The notes: generated by a model not told the origin, from the letters alone. A stretch of 13,457 nt of DNA from an uncultured Treponema sp. (GCA_937892225.1 CALAUH010000167.1:1-13457); one strand, 5' to 3'; positions 5,758 through 13,434 are shown, numbered from the stretch's first letter. Program-made: numbers and translations.

Positions 5758-7071
5758 ATGAATGCAGTAAAAACCGGTAAATTAATTTGTTCTTTAAGAA
5801 ATGGAAAAAACCTTACTCAAAAGCAACTTGCAGAACAGATAAATGTTTCAGATAAAGCTGTTTCTAAATGGGAACGTGGCGACGGATGTCCGGATGTTTC
5901 TGTAATTCCAGTTCTAGCAAAAGTGCTTGGGGTCGAAGTTGAACAGATAATAAATGGAGAAGTCCCTGCAGTTACAACTTTAGCATGTGAATATCCTGGA
6001 AAAACTATAAAAACTTATGATTTTACACGTCCGGCTAAATGGGGACAAGAAGATTTAGTTGCAATCTGGAAATTCTTTATGGATTTAGGTCAAAAGATGG
6101 AATCTGCGTTTGCAAGTCTTTTAAATGAAACATGTGTTTTTACCATAAGTTGTGTTGATCAGTTAAATAATCTTGAATTCCAGCGTTCTATTTCATCACA
6201 TTGTTTTATTTATGATTTTGACTATAGTAATTCAGGCTTTGTAATTGAAGTTGATGCTGAAATTGGGAAAACTTTGCTTAAACAAAATTATGAAAAATAT
6301 AAAACAGTTTCAAAGTTTGACCTTGATGTAATGCAGGAATTTTTTATAAAAGAAATTAATAAATTGTTGAATGAATCTTTATTTTTAAAAATTCCTGATG
6401 TTTCTGCAGAAACTAAAAATAGAATTTTAAAATCCATTACGGATGTAAAAACATCACCTTCTACGCTTAATCAAATTAGAAGCGAAATGTGCTGTCTTAT
6501 CAGTTATGAAATTAATATAAATAATACAAAAGGATGGATAAATATTCAGCTTAGTGATTCTTATATGGACGAACTTAGAAATGCATCATTTTTTGGTTTT
6601 GACTGGAAAAAGCCAAGCATACATTATTTAAAAGAAATCAGTACGAAAAAAGTTGAAAATAATCTTTTTGTTGAAATCGGTAGATTTAGTAATGAGCAGA
6701 TTAAATTTGAAGTTGGAAATATTATAGCATTTGATAAAAAATATTATGAGCCGTTGAATTTAATTTATAACAATAAAATTATTCATACAGGAGAAGCTGT
6801 AGTAATTAATGATAAATTCGGTTTAAGAGTTTTAGATTTTCCAGAAATTCCAGATACGACTTATATAAATGAAAATTACATTGCGGTAAGAATTGGTTCC
6901 TGCTATCACACAGAAGAAGAAATAGAAAGCATAAAAGAAAAAATAGTCTTAGAATTAAATACTTTTGCAGGTTACCCAAGTGAAATAATAAAAGATGGAA
7001 AAGTTGCAGGATATGGAGAAATATATGTTATCGACAATAATTTTGCAATTAAAATAACAGAAGTAAAATAA
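5758..7071 (+). CDS. XRE helix-turn-helix fused to FliM-like and two SpoA domains
   Basis: A 437-residue cytoplasmic fusion. Residues 7-62 are a Cro/C1 helix-turn-helix (LTQKQLAEQINVSDKAVSKW, then ERGDGCPD). Residues 87-273 follow FliM's middle domain: YDFTRPAKW (87-95; FliM has YDFRRPDKF), SCVDQLNNLEFQRSI (131-145; FliM SVDQLTYEEFIRSL), a late TSPSTLNQIRSE (232-243) and GWINIQL (259-265). Residues 300-361 fit a SpoA domain: LFVEIGR, then VGNIIAFD, EPLNLIYNN and TGEAVVINDKFGLRV. A second, weaker SpoA covers 373-436, ending GEIYVIDNNFAIKITEV. FliM's N-terminal CheY-binding EIDxLL peptide and the GGxG loop are missing, and the DNA-binding domain stands in place of the former. Ribosome-binding site AGAAGGAG (5744-5751), six bases upstream. 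It probably regulates its own locus through the 5091-5161 repeats. The domain reading is by eye, but the FliM match is extended and collinear. Confidence 0.85.
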   Translation: MNAVKTGKLICSLRNGKNLTQKQLAEQINVSDKAVSKWERGDGCPDVSVIPVLAKVLGVEVEQIINGEVPAVTTLACEYPGKTIKTYDFTRPAKWGQEDLVAIWKFFMDLGQKMESAFASLLNETCVFTISCVDQLNNLEFQRSISSHCFIYDFDYSNSGFVIEVDAEIGKTLLKQNYEKYKTVSKFDLDVMQEFFIKEINKLLNESLFLKIPDVSAETKNRILKSITDVKTSPSTLNQIRSEMCCLISYEININNTKGWINIQLSDSYMDELRNASFFGFDWKKPSIHYLKEISTKKVENNLFVEIGRFSNEQIKFEVGNIIAFDKKYYEPLNLIYNNKIIHTGEAVVINDKFGLRVLDFPEIPDTTYINENYIAVRIGSCYHTEEEIESIKEKIVLELNTFAGYPSEIIKDGKVAGYGEIYVIDNNFAIKITEVK

Positions 7072-7080
7072 TATTATTTT
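7065..7080. repeat. 16-bp AT palindrome over two convergent stop codons
   Basis: AAAATAATATTATTTT is a perfect palindrome that spans the TAA of the XRE-FliM gene (7069-7071) and the stop of the convergent NUDIX gene (7074-7076), which are only two bases apart. It has A/T pairs only, so as RNA it would be a weak hairpin. It could be a minimal bidirectional terminator or chance in AT-rich DNA. Confidence 0.35.
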
Positions 7081-7529
7081 TTAGGATAACTTATTTCATC
7101 ACCCCAGCTGCATATTTCATTAAAGAAATTTTCAACTGTGATTAAACCGTAGCTCCACATAAATGCACGGTCTTTTTCACTTAGTTCATCAAGGCTTTTC
7201 CAGAGGACTTCCTGTAAAGCAGGATTTTCGGCGCCTATTTCTTCCGGATCATAACCAAGACTTGGTTCCTGGTCATCTGGAATTGCAACTTCAAAAGAAT
7301 ATACAGAACTTCCATCTGGAAAATGCTGGACAGCAAGTGGTCTTTTGATTTTTCCATCAACTTTGCATTCTTCTTTAAGTTCGCGGATAACAGTTTTTTC
7401 CGGATTTTCTCCATCTTCAATTCCACCGCCTGGAATTGTAAAAAAAGTTCTTCCTGAATAATGAACTTTTTCCATTAGTAGTTTACCGTTACGAATAACT
7501 ATTGCAACACTTCTACTTCTTTCTGCCAT
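7074..7529 (-). CDS. NUDIX hydrolase
   Basis: A 151-residue member of the NUDIX superfamily, which cleaves nucleoside diphosphates linked to another moiety using Mg2+ bound by the Nudix-box glutamates. The box is nearly complete: Gly35, x5, Glu41, x7, then Arg49-Glu50-Leu-x-Glu53-Glu54, but the late Gly of the consensus is Lys56. The strand SVAIVIRNGKLLMEK and the FTIPGGG entry to the box are typical. Substrate cannot be told from sequence; damaged nucleotides or ADP-ribose-type compounds are common in the family. The ATG is preceded by AAAGGA about five bases upstream. It is the last gene of the probable minus-strand operon, 34 bases after the GNAT gene, and is convergent with the XRE-FliM gene. 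Confidence 0.9.
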   Translation of the reverse strand: MAERSRSVAIVIRNGKLLMEKVHYSGRTFFTIPGGGIEDGENPEKTVIRELKEECKVDGKIKRPLAVQHFPDGSSVYSFEVAIPDDQEPSLGYDPEEIGAENPALQEVLWKSLDELSEKDRAFMWSYGLITVENFFNEICSWGDEISYPKK

Positions 7530-7563
7530 AAAATCCTTTATAAATTTTTACCATTCAATTAAA

Positions 7564-8313
7564 CTATTCTTCCTGTTTTGGAATCCAGAGGAATTCGTAA
7601 GGTGTTGGATTTATAAATCCAAGTTTTTCTGCAAGATTTTTTGAGCCGTCATTATCGCGGTCGCAGCTCCAGGTAGGTTTTAATCCTAGTTTTTCAATTT
7701 CTTCTAGAACTTTAAGACATGCTGCAAAACCAAAACCCTGTCGTTTTTTATCAATTGCAGTAATTACACCCATTTCGGCATAAACTCCGTCACCTCGGCA
7801 AGAATATGCTTCACTGCAGATTTTGTCCCCCTGAACTGCAACAAAACCAAAGCCTCTTTCCAGGAACAAATCAATGGAACTGTATTTCCATTCCATCATT
7901 CCTTTCCATTCGCATTTTTCGATAAGCTCTTTGTCTATGCGTTTGATTTCTACATCAACTGGTTTTACATCTGTTTTTTTGTATTCTGTAAAATCGTAAC
8001 GTGGAGTTATACCTTTTATACAGGAAGGACGTTGTGGTCGTTCAGCAAGATTCCATATAACTTGCATATGTGCTTCTTTAGAAAGTTCCTTCAGTGCGTT
8101 TTCAATCCATTCAAAATCTGCATCATCGCTTATATAAGTCCAGTCCCAGCTGATGATGGAAATTGCACGGGTTGGATTTTCGATATTATCTACAAAAGTT
8201 TTGCCAGGTCTGTCGCCTAAAAAATAACTCCAAAGCGAAGAATTATTTGGCTGCATTTTTTTGAACAAAGGTTTTACAAGGTCTAGTTTTTCATCAGGTA
8301 ATTTATAAAGCAT
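7564..8313 (-). CDS. GNAT-family N-acetyltransferase
   Basis: A 249-residue protein resembling the two-part GNAT_acetyltran family. The N-terminal region runs MLYKLPDEKLDLVKPLFKKM, with GKTFVDNIENPTRAISII as a family-like block. The C-terminal region carries GNAT motif A, MGVITAIDKKRQGFGFAAC (about 181-199), with the acetyl-CoA pyrophosphate loop RQGFGFA, followed by the late NDGSKNLAEKLGF helix-strand typical of the fold. Acceptor unknown. The reading frame also extends to a GTG at 8343 that would overlap the MATE gene by 11 bases, but the ATG at 8313 has GGGAG (8320-8324) six bases upstream and matches where the family begins, so it is preferred. It lies 19 bases after the MATE gene and 34 before the NUDIX gene. 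Confidence 0.85.
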   Translation of the reverse strand: MLYKLPDEKLDLVKPLFKKMQPNNSSLWSYFLGDRPGKTFVDNIENPTRAISIISWDWTYISDDADFEWIENALKELSKEAHMQVIWNLAERPQRPSCIKGITPRYDFTEYKKTDVKPVDVEIKRIDKELIEKCEWKGMMEWKYSSIDLFLERGFGFVAVQGDKICSEAYSCRGDGVYAEMGVITAIDKKRQGFGFAACLKVLEEIEKLGLKPTWSCDRDNDGSKNLAEKLGFINPTPYEFLWIPKQEE

Positions 8314-8319
8314 AGTTGA

Positions 8320-8324
8320 CTCCC
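8320..8324 (-). promoter_or_regulatory. Ribosome-binding site fixing the GNAT start at 8313
   Basis: GGGAG on the minus strand stands six bases before the ATG ending at 8313, in contrast to the upstream GTG at 8343, which has no such motif close by. Confidence 0.7.
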
Positions 8325-8332
8325 ATTCATAA

Positions 8333-9679
8333 TTATACTTCACAATTCAATTTTTTCAAATAATACAGGAAGAAAACAAGATTTGTTGCGCTTGTAATAA
8401 ACCAGCTGATTGGATAACTTACGAAAATATTAAATGGTGTATTGAAGATTGGGAAAATTACGGCAATCCAGAATACTCGGAAAACACAGCAGCCGATTGT
8501 AATTGAAATTGCAGGCATTAAAGAATGTCCAATTCCGCGGATTGAATTTCCAAGTCCGTGCATTAACCCGCAGATGAAAATTGTCGGCATAATTACAATC
8601 ATCCTTTTCATTCCTTCTTCTATGACATTAAAATCCTGTGAATAAATGCTTAATAAATTTCGTCCGAAAATCAAGAATAAAGCGCCAAGAAAAATGCCTG
8701 TTGCAAAAGTAAAAAGCAAAGATATTGCAATTCCTTTTTTAATTCTGTCAGTTTTTTTAGCTCCGATATTTTGAGAACAGAAAGTTAAATTACTTGCAGA
8801 AAATCCGCCCATCGACTGGTAAAGAAAATCTTCCAGACTGCAGGCAGCGGCATTTCCGGCAATCAAGGTTGTCCCGAATGAGTTTATAGAAGATTGAATC
8901 TGGATGTTTGAGATAGAAAACATTACCCCCTGAAGTCCTGCTGGAAGTCCAATTTTTATAATCTGACCAAGGCTTGGAAAATCGAGAGAAAGTTTTTTTA
9001 TTGAAAAATGATAATCACCTGTTTCGTGGATTAAAAGAATGATGATAAAAACTGCAGAATAGACTTGTGAAATAACTGTTGCCCAAGCGACGCCGGCTAC
9101 ATCCATTTTGAACCTAATTACAAACAGCAGATTCAAAATCAGATTGAGAATGCCGGCACTTACCAAAATGTATAATCCTCTTTTTGTATCACCTTTTGAA
9201 TTTAAAAGTGCGTTGCAGAAATTGTAAATTAAAGTTGCGGTAATCCCCATAAAATAAATGTGAAGATAAGTTGCAGAAAGTGGAAGAACCTCATTTGGGG
9301 AATGCATAAGTCGTAAAAGCGGAGTTGAAAAAGTAAGTCCCAGAATTGTAATCATTATTCCAAAGATGATGGAAAGCAAAATGCTTGTATGTACAATTTT
9401 CTGGATTTTGTTTGAATCTTTTGCACCAAAACTTTTACCTGCTGTTACATTTACACCGGCTGAAACTCCTACAAAAAGATTTACAAACAGATTTACAAGC
9501 GAACCAACTGAACCGACAGCCGCAAGTGAAGTAGAGCCTGCAAATCTTCCAATGACAGCAACATCCGCTGCATGAAACAAAAGCTGCAGAATATTTGAAA
9601 AAATGATTGGAATGGAAAATTTCAGAAGATTTTTTACGATGGAACCTTCTGTCATGTTTATTTGAGTTGCTTTATTCAA
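8333..9679 (-). CDS. MATE-family multidrug/cation antiporter
   Basis: A 448-residue inner-membrane exporter with about twelve hydrophobic segments in the two-bundle MATE pattern, near the usual family length of about 450. Marks are the N-terminal MTEGSIVKNLLKFSIPIIFS, DVAVIGRFAGSTSLAAVGS in the first bundle, NSKGDTKRGLYI after segment 5 or 6, and the second-half repeat VMFSISNIQIQSSINSFGT. MATE proteins export drugs and metabolites in exchange for Na+ or H+; the substrate here is unknown. The start is TTG at 9679, supported by GAGG (9687-9690) seven bases upstream. The internal ATG nine codons in has no ribosome-binding site, and an in-frame stop at 9701-9703 excludes an earlier start. It is the third gene of the probable operon, 79 bases after the U32-like gene. 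Confidence 0.92.
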   Translation of the reverse strand: MNKATQINMTEGSIVKNLLKFSIPIIFSNILQLLFHAADVAVIGRFAGSTSLAAVGSVGSLVNLFVNLFVGVSAGVNVTAGKSFGAKDSNKIQKIVHTSILLSIIFGIMITILGLTFSTPLLRLMHSPNEVLPLSATYLHIYFMGITATLIYNFCNALLNSKGDTKRGLYILVSAGILNLILNLLFVIRFKMDVAGVAWATVISQVYSAVFIIILLIHETGDYHFSIKKLSLDFPSLGQIIKIGLPAGLQGVMFSISNIQIQSSINSFGTTLIAGNAAACSLEDFLYQSMGGFSASNLTFCSQNIGAKKTDRIKKGIAISLLFTFATGIFLGALFLIFGRNLLSIYSQDFNVIEEGMKRMIVIMPTIFICGLMHGLGNSIRGIGHSLMPAISITIGCCVFRVFWIAVIFPIFNTPFNIFVSYPISWFITSATNLVFFLYYLKKLNCEV

Positions 9680-9758
9680 GTTAGGGCCTCGATAATCACT
9701 TTATTCTTTTTTTTAAATTGGTTCTATAAAGTTACAATTTAGTTTTTTTTCAGTTTGA

Positions 9759-10667
9759 TTAAAACAAATCCAGCATACCGTCCAGATAAATGTTTTCACG
9801 AACTTCCAGCTGATGTTCGGGTTTAGTAAGGTAATACAGCAGAAATTCCAGGATGATTGCACTTCCAAGACTGCGGCCTTCGAGTTTGAAATTTGTAAAT
9901 CCGGCTGGAAGATAGGTATTTTGGATGTCATTAATTCCGATGAATGCAGGATTTTTCATTGCGTTTGAAAAAATATAACCGTTGTTGCCGCCTGGAGCTT
10001 TGCAGATGTGGTCAGGGCAATTTTCACCAAGACTTTTTCGACTTACATTTTCGTAACAGCTTTTTCTTTGATTGCAGTTAATGTCGCAGCATTCGTTACA
10101 AAGAAATTCGACTTTATCTTTTTGTGATTGAGACAGAGTTTTCAGGTTGGTAAAATCTTTGTTCAGGCGAAAATCTGGAACTACATAAGAAAACTCCGGT
10201 CGGTTTAGTTCTTCCTGGAACTGAGAAAAATCTGTAAGGACTTTTGTTGTTGATGAAACGAGGTAAAGTTCCGGATAATTTTTGTGGATGTAGTCTAAAA
10301 GTAAGTCTGAGTGAACGATTACTCCGTTTTTAATTTGGTGATTTTGGAAAAGTCTGCATAATTCGTTGCATTTTTTATCAGCAAGATGTACGGGGCAAAG
10401 AAGGGAATTACTGAAGGTGAGACGTGCAGAAATATTGTATTTTTTTAAAAGCGATAAAACTTCGTGGGCGTTGTTTTCACCAAAACCTACGCGGCCGCCA
10501 CCCCAAAGACAATCTGCTGGAGCTCCGTAAATTGAAGCAATATCGCACCATTCATAAAACCAGTCGCGGTGTTCATAGAAAAGCGGAAGAAATCTGCTGT
10601 AAAGTTCGTAAAATTCAAAAAGCCCTGGGAGATGATAATGGGCTACTTCTTTTTGTGAAACAATCAT
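9759..10667 (-). CDS. Cysteine-rich conserved protein, U32 peptidase-like (tentative)
   Basis: A 302-residue soluble protein from the preferred start. The sequence recalls a conserved but uncharacterised family of Clostridia and Treponema related in style to U32 peptidase/YhbU-type barrels: HYHLPGLFEFYELY near the start, IYGAPADCLWGGGRVGFG, RLTFSNSLL, GVIVHSDLLLDYI and VVPDFRLNKDF. In numbering from 10685, it has a dense cysteine cluster, C196, C199, C200, C204, C210, C223 and C228, in the blocks EFLCNECCDINCNQRKSCYE and GENCPDHICKAP. This suggests an Fe-S or zinc site, as reported for some U32-type RNA-modifying proteins. The ATG at 10685 has an abutting AGG, whereas the ATG at 10667 has GGAAGG nine bases upstream and is preferred. 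The family assignment is a recollection and could be wrong; the Cys cluster is plain. Confidence 0.6.
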   Translation of the reverse strand: MIVSQKEVAHYHLPGLFEFYELYSRFLPLFYEHRDWFYEWCDIASIYGAPADCLWGGGRVGFGENNAHEVLSLLKKYNISARLTFSNSLLCPVHLADKKCNELCRLFQNHQIKNGVIVHSDLLLDYIHKNYPELYLVSSTTKVLTDFSQFQEELNRPEFSYVVPDFRLNKDFTNLKTLSQSQKDKVEFLCNECCDINCNQRKSCYENVSRKSLGENCPDHICKAPGGNNGYIFSNAMKNPAFIGINDIQNTYLPAGFTNFKLEGRSLGSAIILEFLLYYLTKPEHQLEVRENIYLDGMLDLF

Positions 10668-10676
10668 CCTTCTAAT

Positions 10677-10682
10677 CCTTCC
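10677..10682 (-). promoter_or_regulatory. Ribosome-binding site favouring the start at 10667
   Basis: GGAAGG on the minus strand lies nine bases before the ATG at 10667. The alternative ATG at 10685 would place this motif inside the coding sequence and has only an immediately adjacent AGG. Confidence 0.55.
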
Positions 10683-10706
10683 CATCCTGTTACATACAAT
10701 CTGTGT

Positions 10707-11810
10707 TTATCTGTGGCTAAAATCAAAGCAATCAGAATTTCCAGCCCCTCGTTTTAATGATGCCGGACAAGGATGATTATGGAAAGGACTGTAAGTACAT
10801 TGTGGGCAGCTGTAACATTTTACGTAAGGTGCGTCATCCAAAATTGCTTCGGTAAATGCAGGGTCTGCTAAAAGTCCGCACGCAAGGTCAATTGTATCTA
10901 CAAGGTCATTTTCAAACATGTAGCGAACCTGTTCTGGTGTTCTAAATCCATTTACTGTTGAAACTGGAATGCGTCCTTTGAAATGGTCATGCATCATTAC
11001 GCCAAGTGCAGCAATTTTATTGTAAGGTAAGTTTTCGTCGTGAGGGATTTGGTTAAATTCGCCAATTCCGCATGAAACCTGAAGGTAATCACAGCCGGCT
11101 TTTACATATTCTTCGGCAATTAAAGGTGCCTGCTCTGGTGTCGGGTCGGCTCCGGAAATGCGCATAGAAATTATAAAATCTGGACCGCAGGCTTTTCGAA
11201 TGCTGCTGATAATTTCAGAACCAAAGCGTGCTAGATTTTCCAGACTTCCGCCGTATTTATCTGTTCGTTTGTTTACAGGGGATGCAAAATCGTTTATCAA
11301 ATATGCATGACAACCGTGAAGTTGAACGCCGTCGTACCCTGCTTTTTGAGCTCGAACTGCTGCATCTACAAACTGTTGTTCAATTTTTTCAATGTCGGCG
11401 AGGGTAAGTTCAACTGCTTCTGTTTCGCATTTACCGTTGTTCCATTTTGTTTTTGTAGGAGATGTAAGTGGCCCACATTCTGGGTGAGTTCCAAGTCCCC
11501 CGTGATGAATCTGCGGAATAATCAGCGTACCGTATTTATGAACTGCTTCTACAATTTTACGGTGGCCATCAATCTGTTTGTCATTCCAAAGTCCAAGTTG
11601 GGAAGGTGCAAGTCTTCCTTCCGGGCAAATACATGTTGCTTCAAGGACGATTAATCCAACACCATGTTTTGCACGTTCTTCATAATGATGAACAAATTCA
11701 TCAGTAACCATTCCATCTTCATCTGCAAAAAATTTTACAGTTGGCGCCATTGTAATGCGGTTTTTTATAGTTTTAGTTCCAATTTTAATTGGTGAATTTG
11801 GATTTGTCAT
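10707..11810 (-). CDS. NADH:flavin oxidoreductase, old yellow enzyme family
   Basis: A 367-residue FMN-dependent TIM-barrel oxidoreductase that reduces activated alkenes (enones, enoates) with NAD(P)H. The substrate-pocket and flavin motifs are clear: IHHGG (101-105), GVQLHGCHAYLINDFASP (161-178) and NKRTDKYGGSLENLARF (180-196). The barrel ends with STVNGFRTPEQ and DLACGLLADPAF. Behind it, C332, C335, C338 and C348 (KCYSCPQC, then C after nine residues) resemble the [4Fe-4S] ligand set of the longer 2,4-dienoyl-CoA reductase group, but the protein stops shortly afterwards and lacks the NAD/FAD domain of those enzymes, which are about 650 residues. It is the first gene of the probable operon. 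There is no ribosome-binding site, and a TGATATAAT promoter box stands eight bases upstream, so the mRNA may be almost leaderless. Confidence 0.9.
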   Translation of the reverse strand: MTNPNSPIKIGTKTIKNRITMAPTVKFFADEDGMVTDEFVHHYEERAKHGVGLIVLEATCICPEGRLAPSQLGLWNDKQIDGHRKIVEAVHKYGTLIIPQIHHGGLGTHPECGPLTSPTKTKWNNGKCETEAVELTLADIEKIEQQFVDAAVRAQKAGYDGVQLHGCHAYLINDFASPVNKRTDKYGGSLENLARFGSEIISSIRKACGPDFIISMRISGADPTPEQAPLIAEEYVKAGCDYLQVSCGIGEFNQIPHDENLPYNKIAALGVMMHDHFKGRIPVSTVNGFRTPEQVRYMFENDLVDTIDLACGLLADPAFTEAILDDAPYVKCYSCPQCTYSPFHNHPCPASLKRGAGNSDCFDFSHR

Positions 11811-11818
11811 ATAATAAT

Positions 11819-11827
11819 ATTATATCA
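11819..11827 (-). promoter_or_regulatory. Extended -10 promoter of the oxidoreductase operon
   Basis: The minus strand reads TGATATAAT, a perfect extended -10 (TG-n-TATAAT), with the TATAAT ending eight bases before the ATG at 11810. No convincing -35 is seen. Transcription would begin within about three bases of the start codon. Confidence 0.5.
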
Positions 11828-11883
11828 TAATTAGTTTTTGCGAAGGTAGATATCAATAACATTATTGTATAAATATATAAAAA

Positions 11884-11925
11884 AAAGACTGTTATTAAAA
11901 AAATTAATTCTTAATAACAGTCTTT
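11884..11925 (-). terminator. Strong intrinsic terminator of the esterase gene
   Basis: A perfect 15-bp inverted repeat, AAAGACTGTTATTAA (11884-11898) and TTAATAACAGTCTTT (11911-11925), with a 12-base loop. On the minus strand it is followed by eight U residues (A-run at 11879-11886). It lies 22 bases past the esterase stop and separates that gene from the oxidoreductase promoter. It works best leftward, because the rightward side is followed by AATTAA rather than a T-run. Confidence 0.92.
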
Positions 11926-11947
11926 AATTAATTAGTAATTAGTCAAA

Positions 11948-13420
11948 TTATTTAAAAATCTTTGTAATAAAGTTTTTAAATCCTTTGAACCAAACTGGGA
12001 AGTCATGTGTTCCACCTGGTACTACATCGTATGAGAAACCATCTTCCTCAATTTTGTTCCAATTTTCCATAGCTTCACAGAAAGCAGGGAAAGGAGCATA
12101 TGTCATATTGTCTGCATCTCCACAAATCATATATAAAGTTTTAACTTTATAATCTGGGAAGTTTTCTTCAATATTTATTTTATAATTATCAGGATCAAGT
12201 GTTGAAAACTCAGGAGTCATAAGAGCAGGAGAGAAAGCTCCAAAATTTGCAATAATATCAAGACAACTTCCAAGAGCAATGTTTATTGTCTGTCCACCGC
12301 CCATAGAAAGTCCTGCAAATGCTGTGCTTTCACGATTTTCTATACAATTATAATTAGCATAAATATATGGAAGAAGATCATTTCTAAGTTCACCTTCAAA
12401 TGCATTAAAACCTGGAAAATCATAACCAAGACCATCTGGACCCCAGTTTGAACTTGCTACGCCTGTTGCTACAACAAGAATAAAAGGAGTTACAGAACCG
12501 TCTGCCATTCCTCTATCCATGTAACCTTTGATTTTTCCGCCGTTACCCTGGTCTGAAAGTCCCCATGTATTTTCATTCTGGCCTGCACCATGAACTAAAA
12601 TGAAAACAGGGTATTTTGTTTCAGTATCATCAGAATTATATCCTGCTGGTAAATAAACCCATGCATGTTTTTTATATGTTGCTGGATCTTCAGTCATTGT
12701 GTAATCTTTTGATGAATACTCAATAGACTGAACAGTTCCTCTTTGAGTGGCTGTTAAACCATCGTCGAAAGGAACATCTGCACCGGCACCTGCTTTTTTA
12801 TTGAATTTTACAGATTTGATTGTAACTTTGAGCTGATCACCATCTGTATTTCCTCTTTGGTAATCATTGAATTTAATACAGAAAGCTTTGATTCCATCAT
12901 AATCAGAAGCATCTACAATACTTGCTGGTAATGTATCTGCAAATTTTACATTATAAGAAAAACTTCCAGATTTCTTATTAGTTTCGAAATATTCTACATC
13001 AACAGCACCACCAAAAATACCAGTTGAATCTGATGTAAGAAGTCTTAAACAGAAACCTGGGTCTTGTGCTTCAGCATTCCATTTTTCTTCTACAGGATTG
13101 AATTCAAATTCTAAATCAACTGATTCATAATTTGCTGTGTTGATAATTGATTCATCAGCTTTTTCTGTAAAATAGAAAGCGATTCCACCACCTGCACCAC
13201 CTGCTGCTGTTGCGATATAACTGACAGAACCATCTGAATTGTAAGTGATATCTTCTGCAACTGCATTAAATTGTAATGCTTCAGAGAATGGAATTAAATT
13301 TCCATTTCCAACTTTTAAACCGTATTTTATATCGGCTTGTGTAGAATGATTACATCCTACGAATGAACCTGCAAAAGCTAAAGCAATTGAGATTCCTAAA
13401 ACAATTTTTGATTTTTTCAC
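11948..13420 (-). CDS. CE1-type esterase lipoprotein (acetyl xylan/feruloyl esterase-like)
   Basis: A 490-residue exported esterase. The signal peptide ends in a lipobox-like GSFVGC (Cys23), consistent with a spirochaete lipoprotein. Residues about 30-208 form a beta-rich module, probably a carbohydrate-binding or jelly-roll domain. Residues about 230-490 are an alpha/beta hydrolase of the CE1/esterase D style: HAWVYLPAGY (252-261), oxyanion HGAG (277-280), nucleophile elbow GLSMGG with Ser372, the acid probably Asp435 or Asp437 (CGDAD), and His472 (GGTHDF). Such enzymes remove acetyl or feruloyl esters from xylan, which fits a fibre-degrading gut habitat; the exact substrate is not readable. 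The start is GTG, with AGGAGG (13429-13434) eight bases upstream. The gene is followed by its own terminator and is probably monocistronic at its 3' end. Confidence 0.9.
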   Translation of the reverse strand: MKKSKIVLGISIALAFAGSFVGCNHSTQADIKYGLKVGNGNLIPFSEALQFNAVAEDITYNSDGSVSYIATAAGGAGGGIAFYFTEKADESIINTANYESVDLEFEFNPVEEKWNAEAQDPGFCLRLLTSDSTGIFGGAVDVEYFETNKKSGSFSYNVKFADTLPASIVDASDYDGIKAFCIKFNDYQRGNTDGDQLKVTIKSVKFNKKAGAGADVPFDDGLTATQRGTVQSIEYSSKDYTMTEDPATYKKHAWVYLPAGYNSDDTETKYPVFILVHGAGQNENTWGLSDQGNGGKIKGYMDRGMADGSVTPFILVVATGVASSNWGPDGLGYDFPGFNAFEGELRNDLLPYIYANYNCIENRESTAFAGLSMGGGQTINIALGSCLDIIANFGAFSPALMTPEFSTLDPDNYKINIEENFPDYKVKTLYMICGDADNMTYAPFPAFCEAMENWNKIEEDGFSYDVVPGGTHDFPVWFKGFKNFITKIFK

Positions 13421-13428
13421 TTTATTAA

Positions 13429-13434
13429 CCTCCT
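13429..13434 (-). promoter_or_regulatory. Consensus ribosome-binding site for the GTG-start esterase
   Basis: AGGAGG on the minus strand lies eight bases before the GTG at 13420. It is the strongest site in the window and confirms the non-ATG start. Confidence 0.85.

Noticed and set aside
7564..8343. GTG start at 8343 for the GNAT gene
   Set aside because: The ATG at 8313 has a good GGGAG site and fits the family's N-terminus. The extra ten residues look unrelated.
9714..9741. 7-bp inverted repeat TAAATTG/CAATTTA followed by a T-run on the plus strand, as a terminator
   Set aside because: The T-run is on the plus strand, where no gene ends. In the direction of the surrounding genes it is followed by A residues.
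11307..11654. A 115-residue plus-strand frame inside the oxidoreductase gene
   Set aside because: Antisense shadow of a clearly conserved enzyme; the translation shows no plausible fold.
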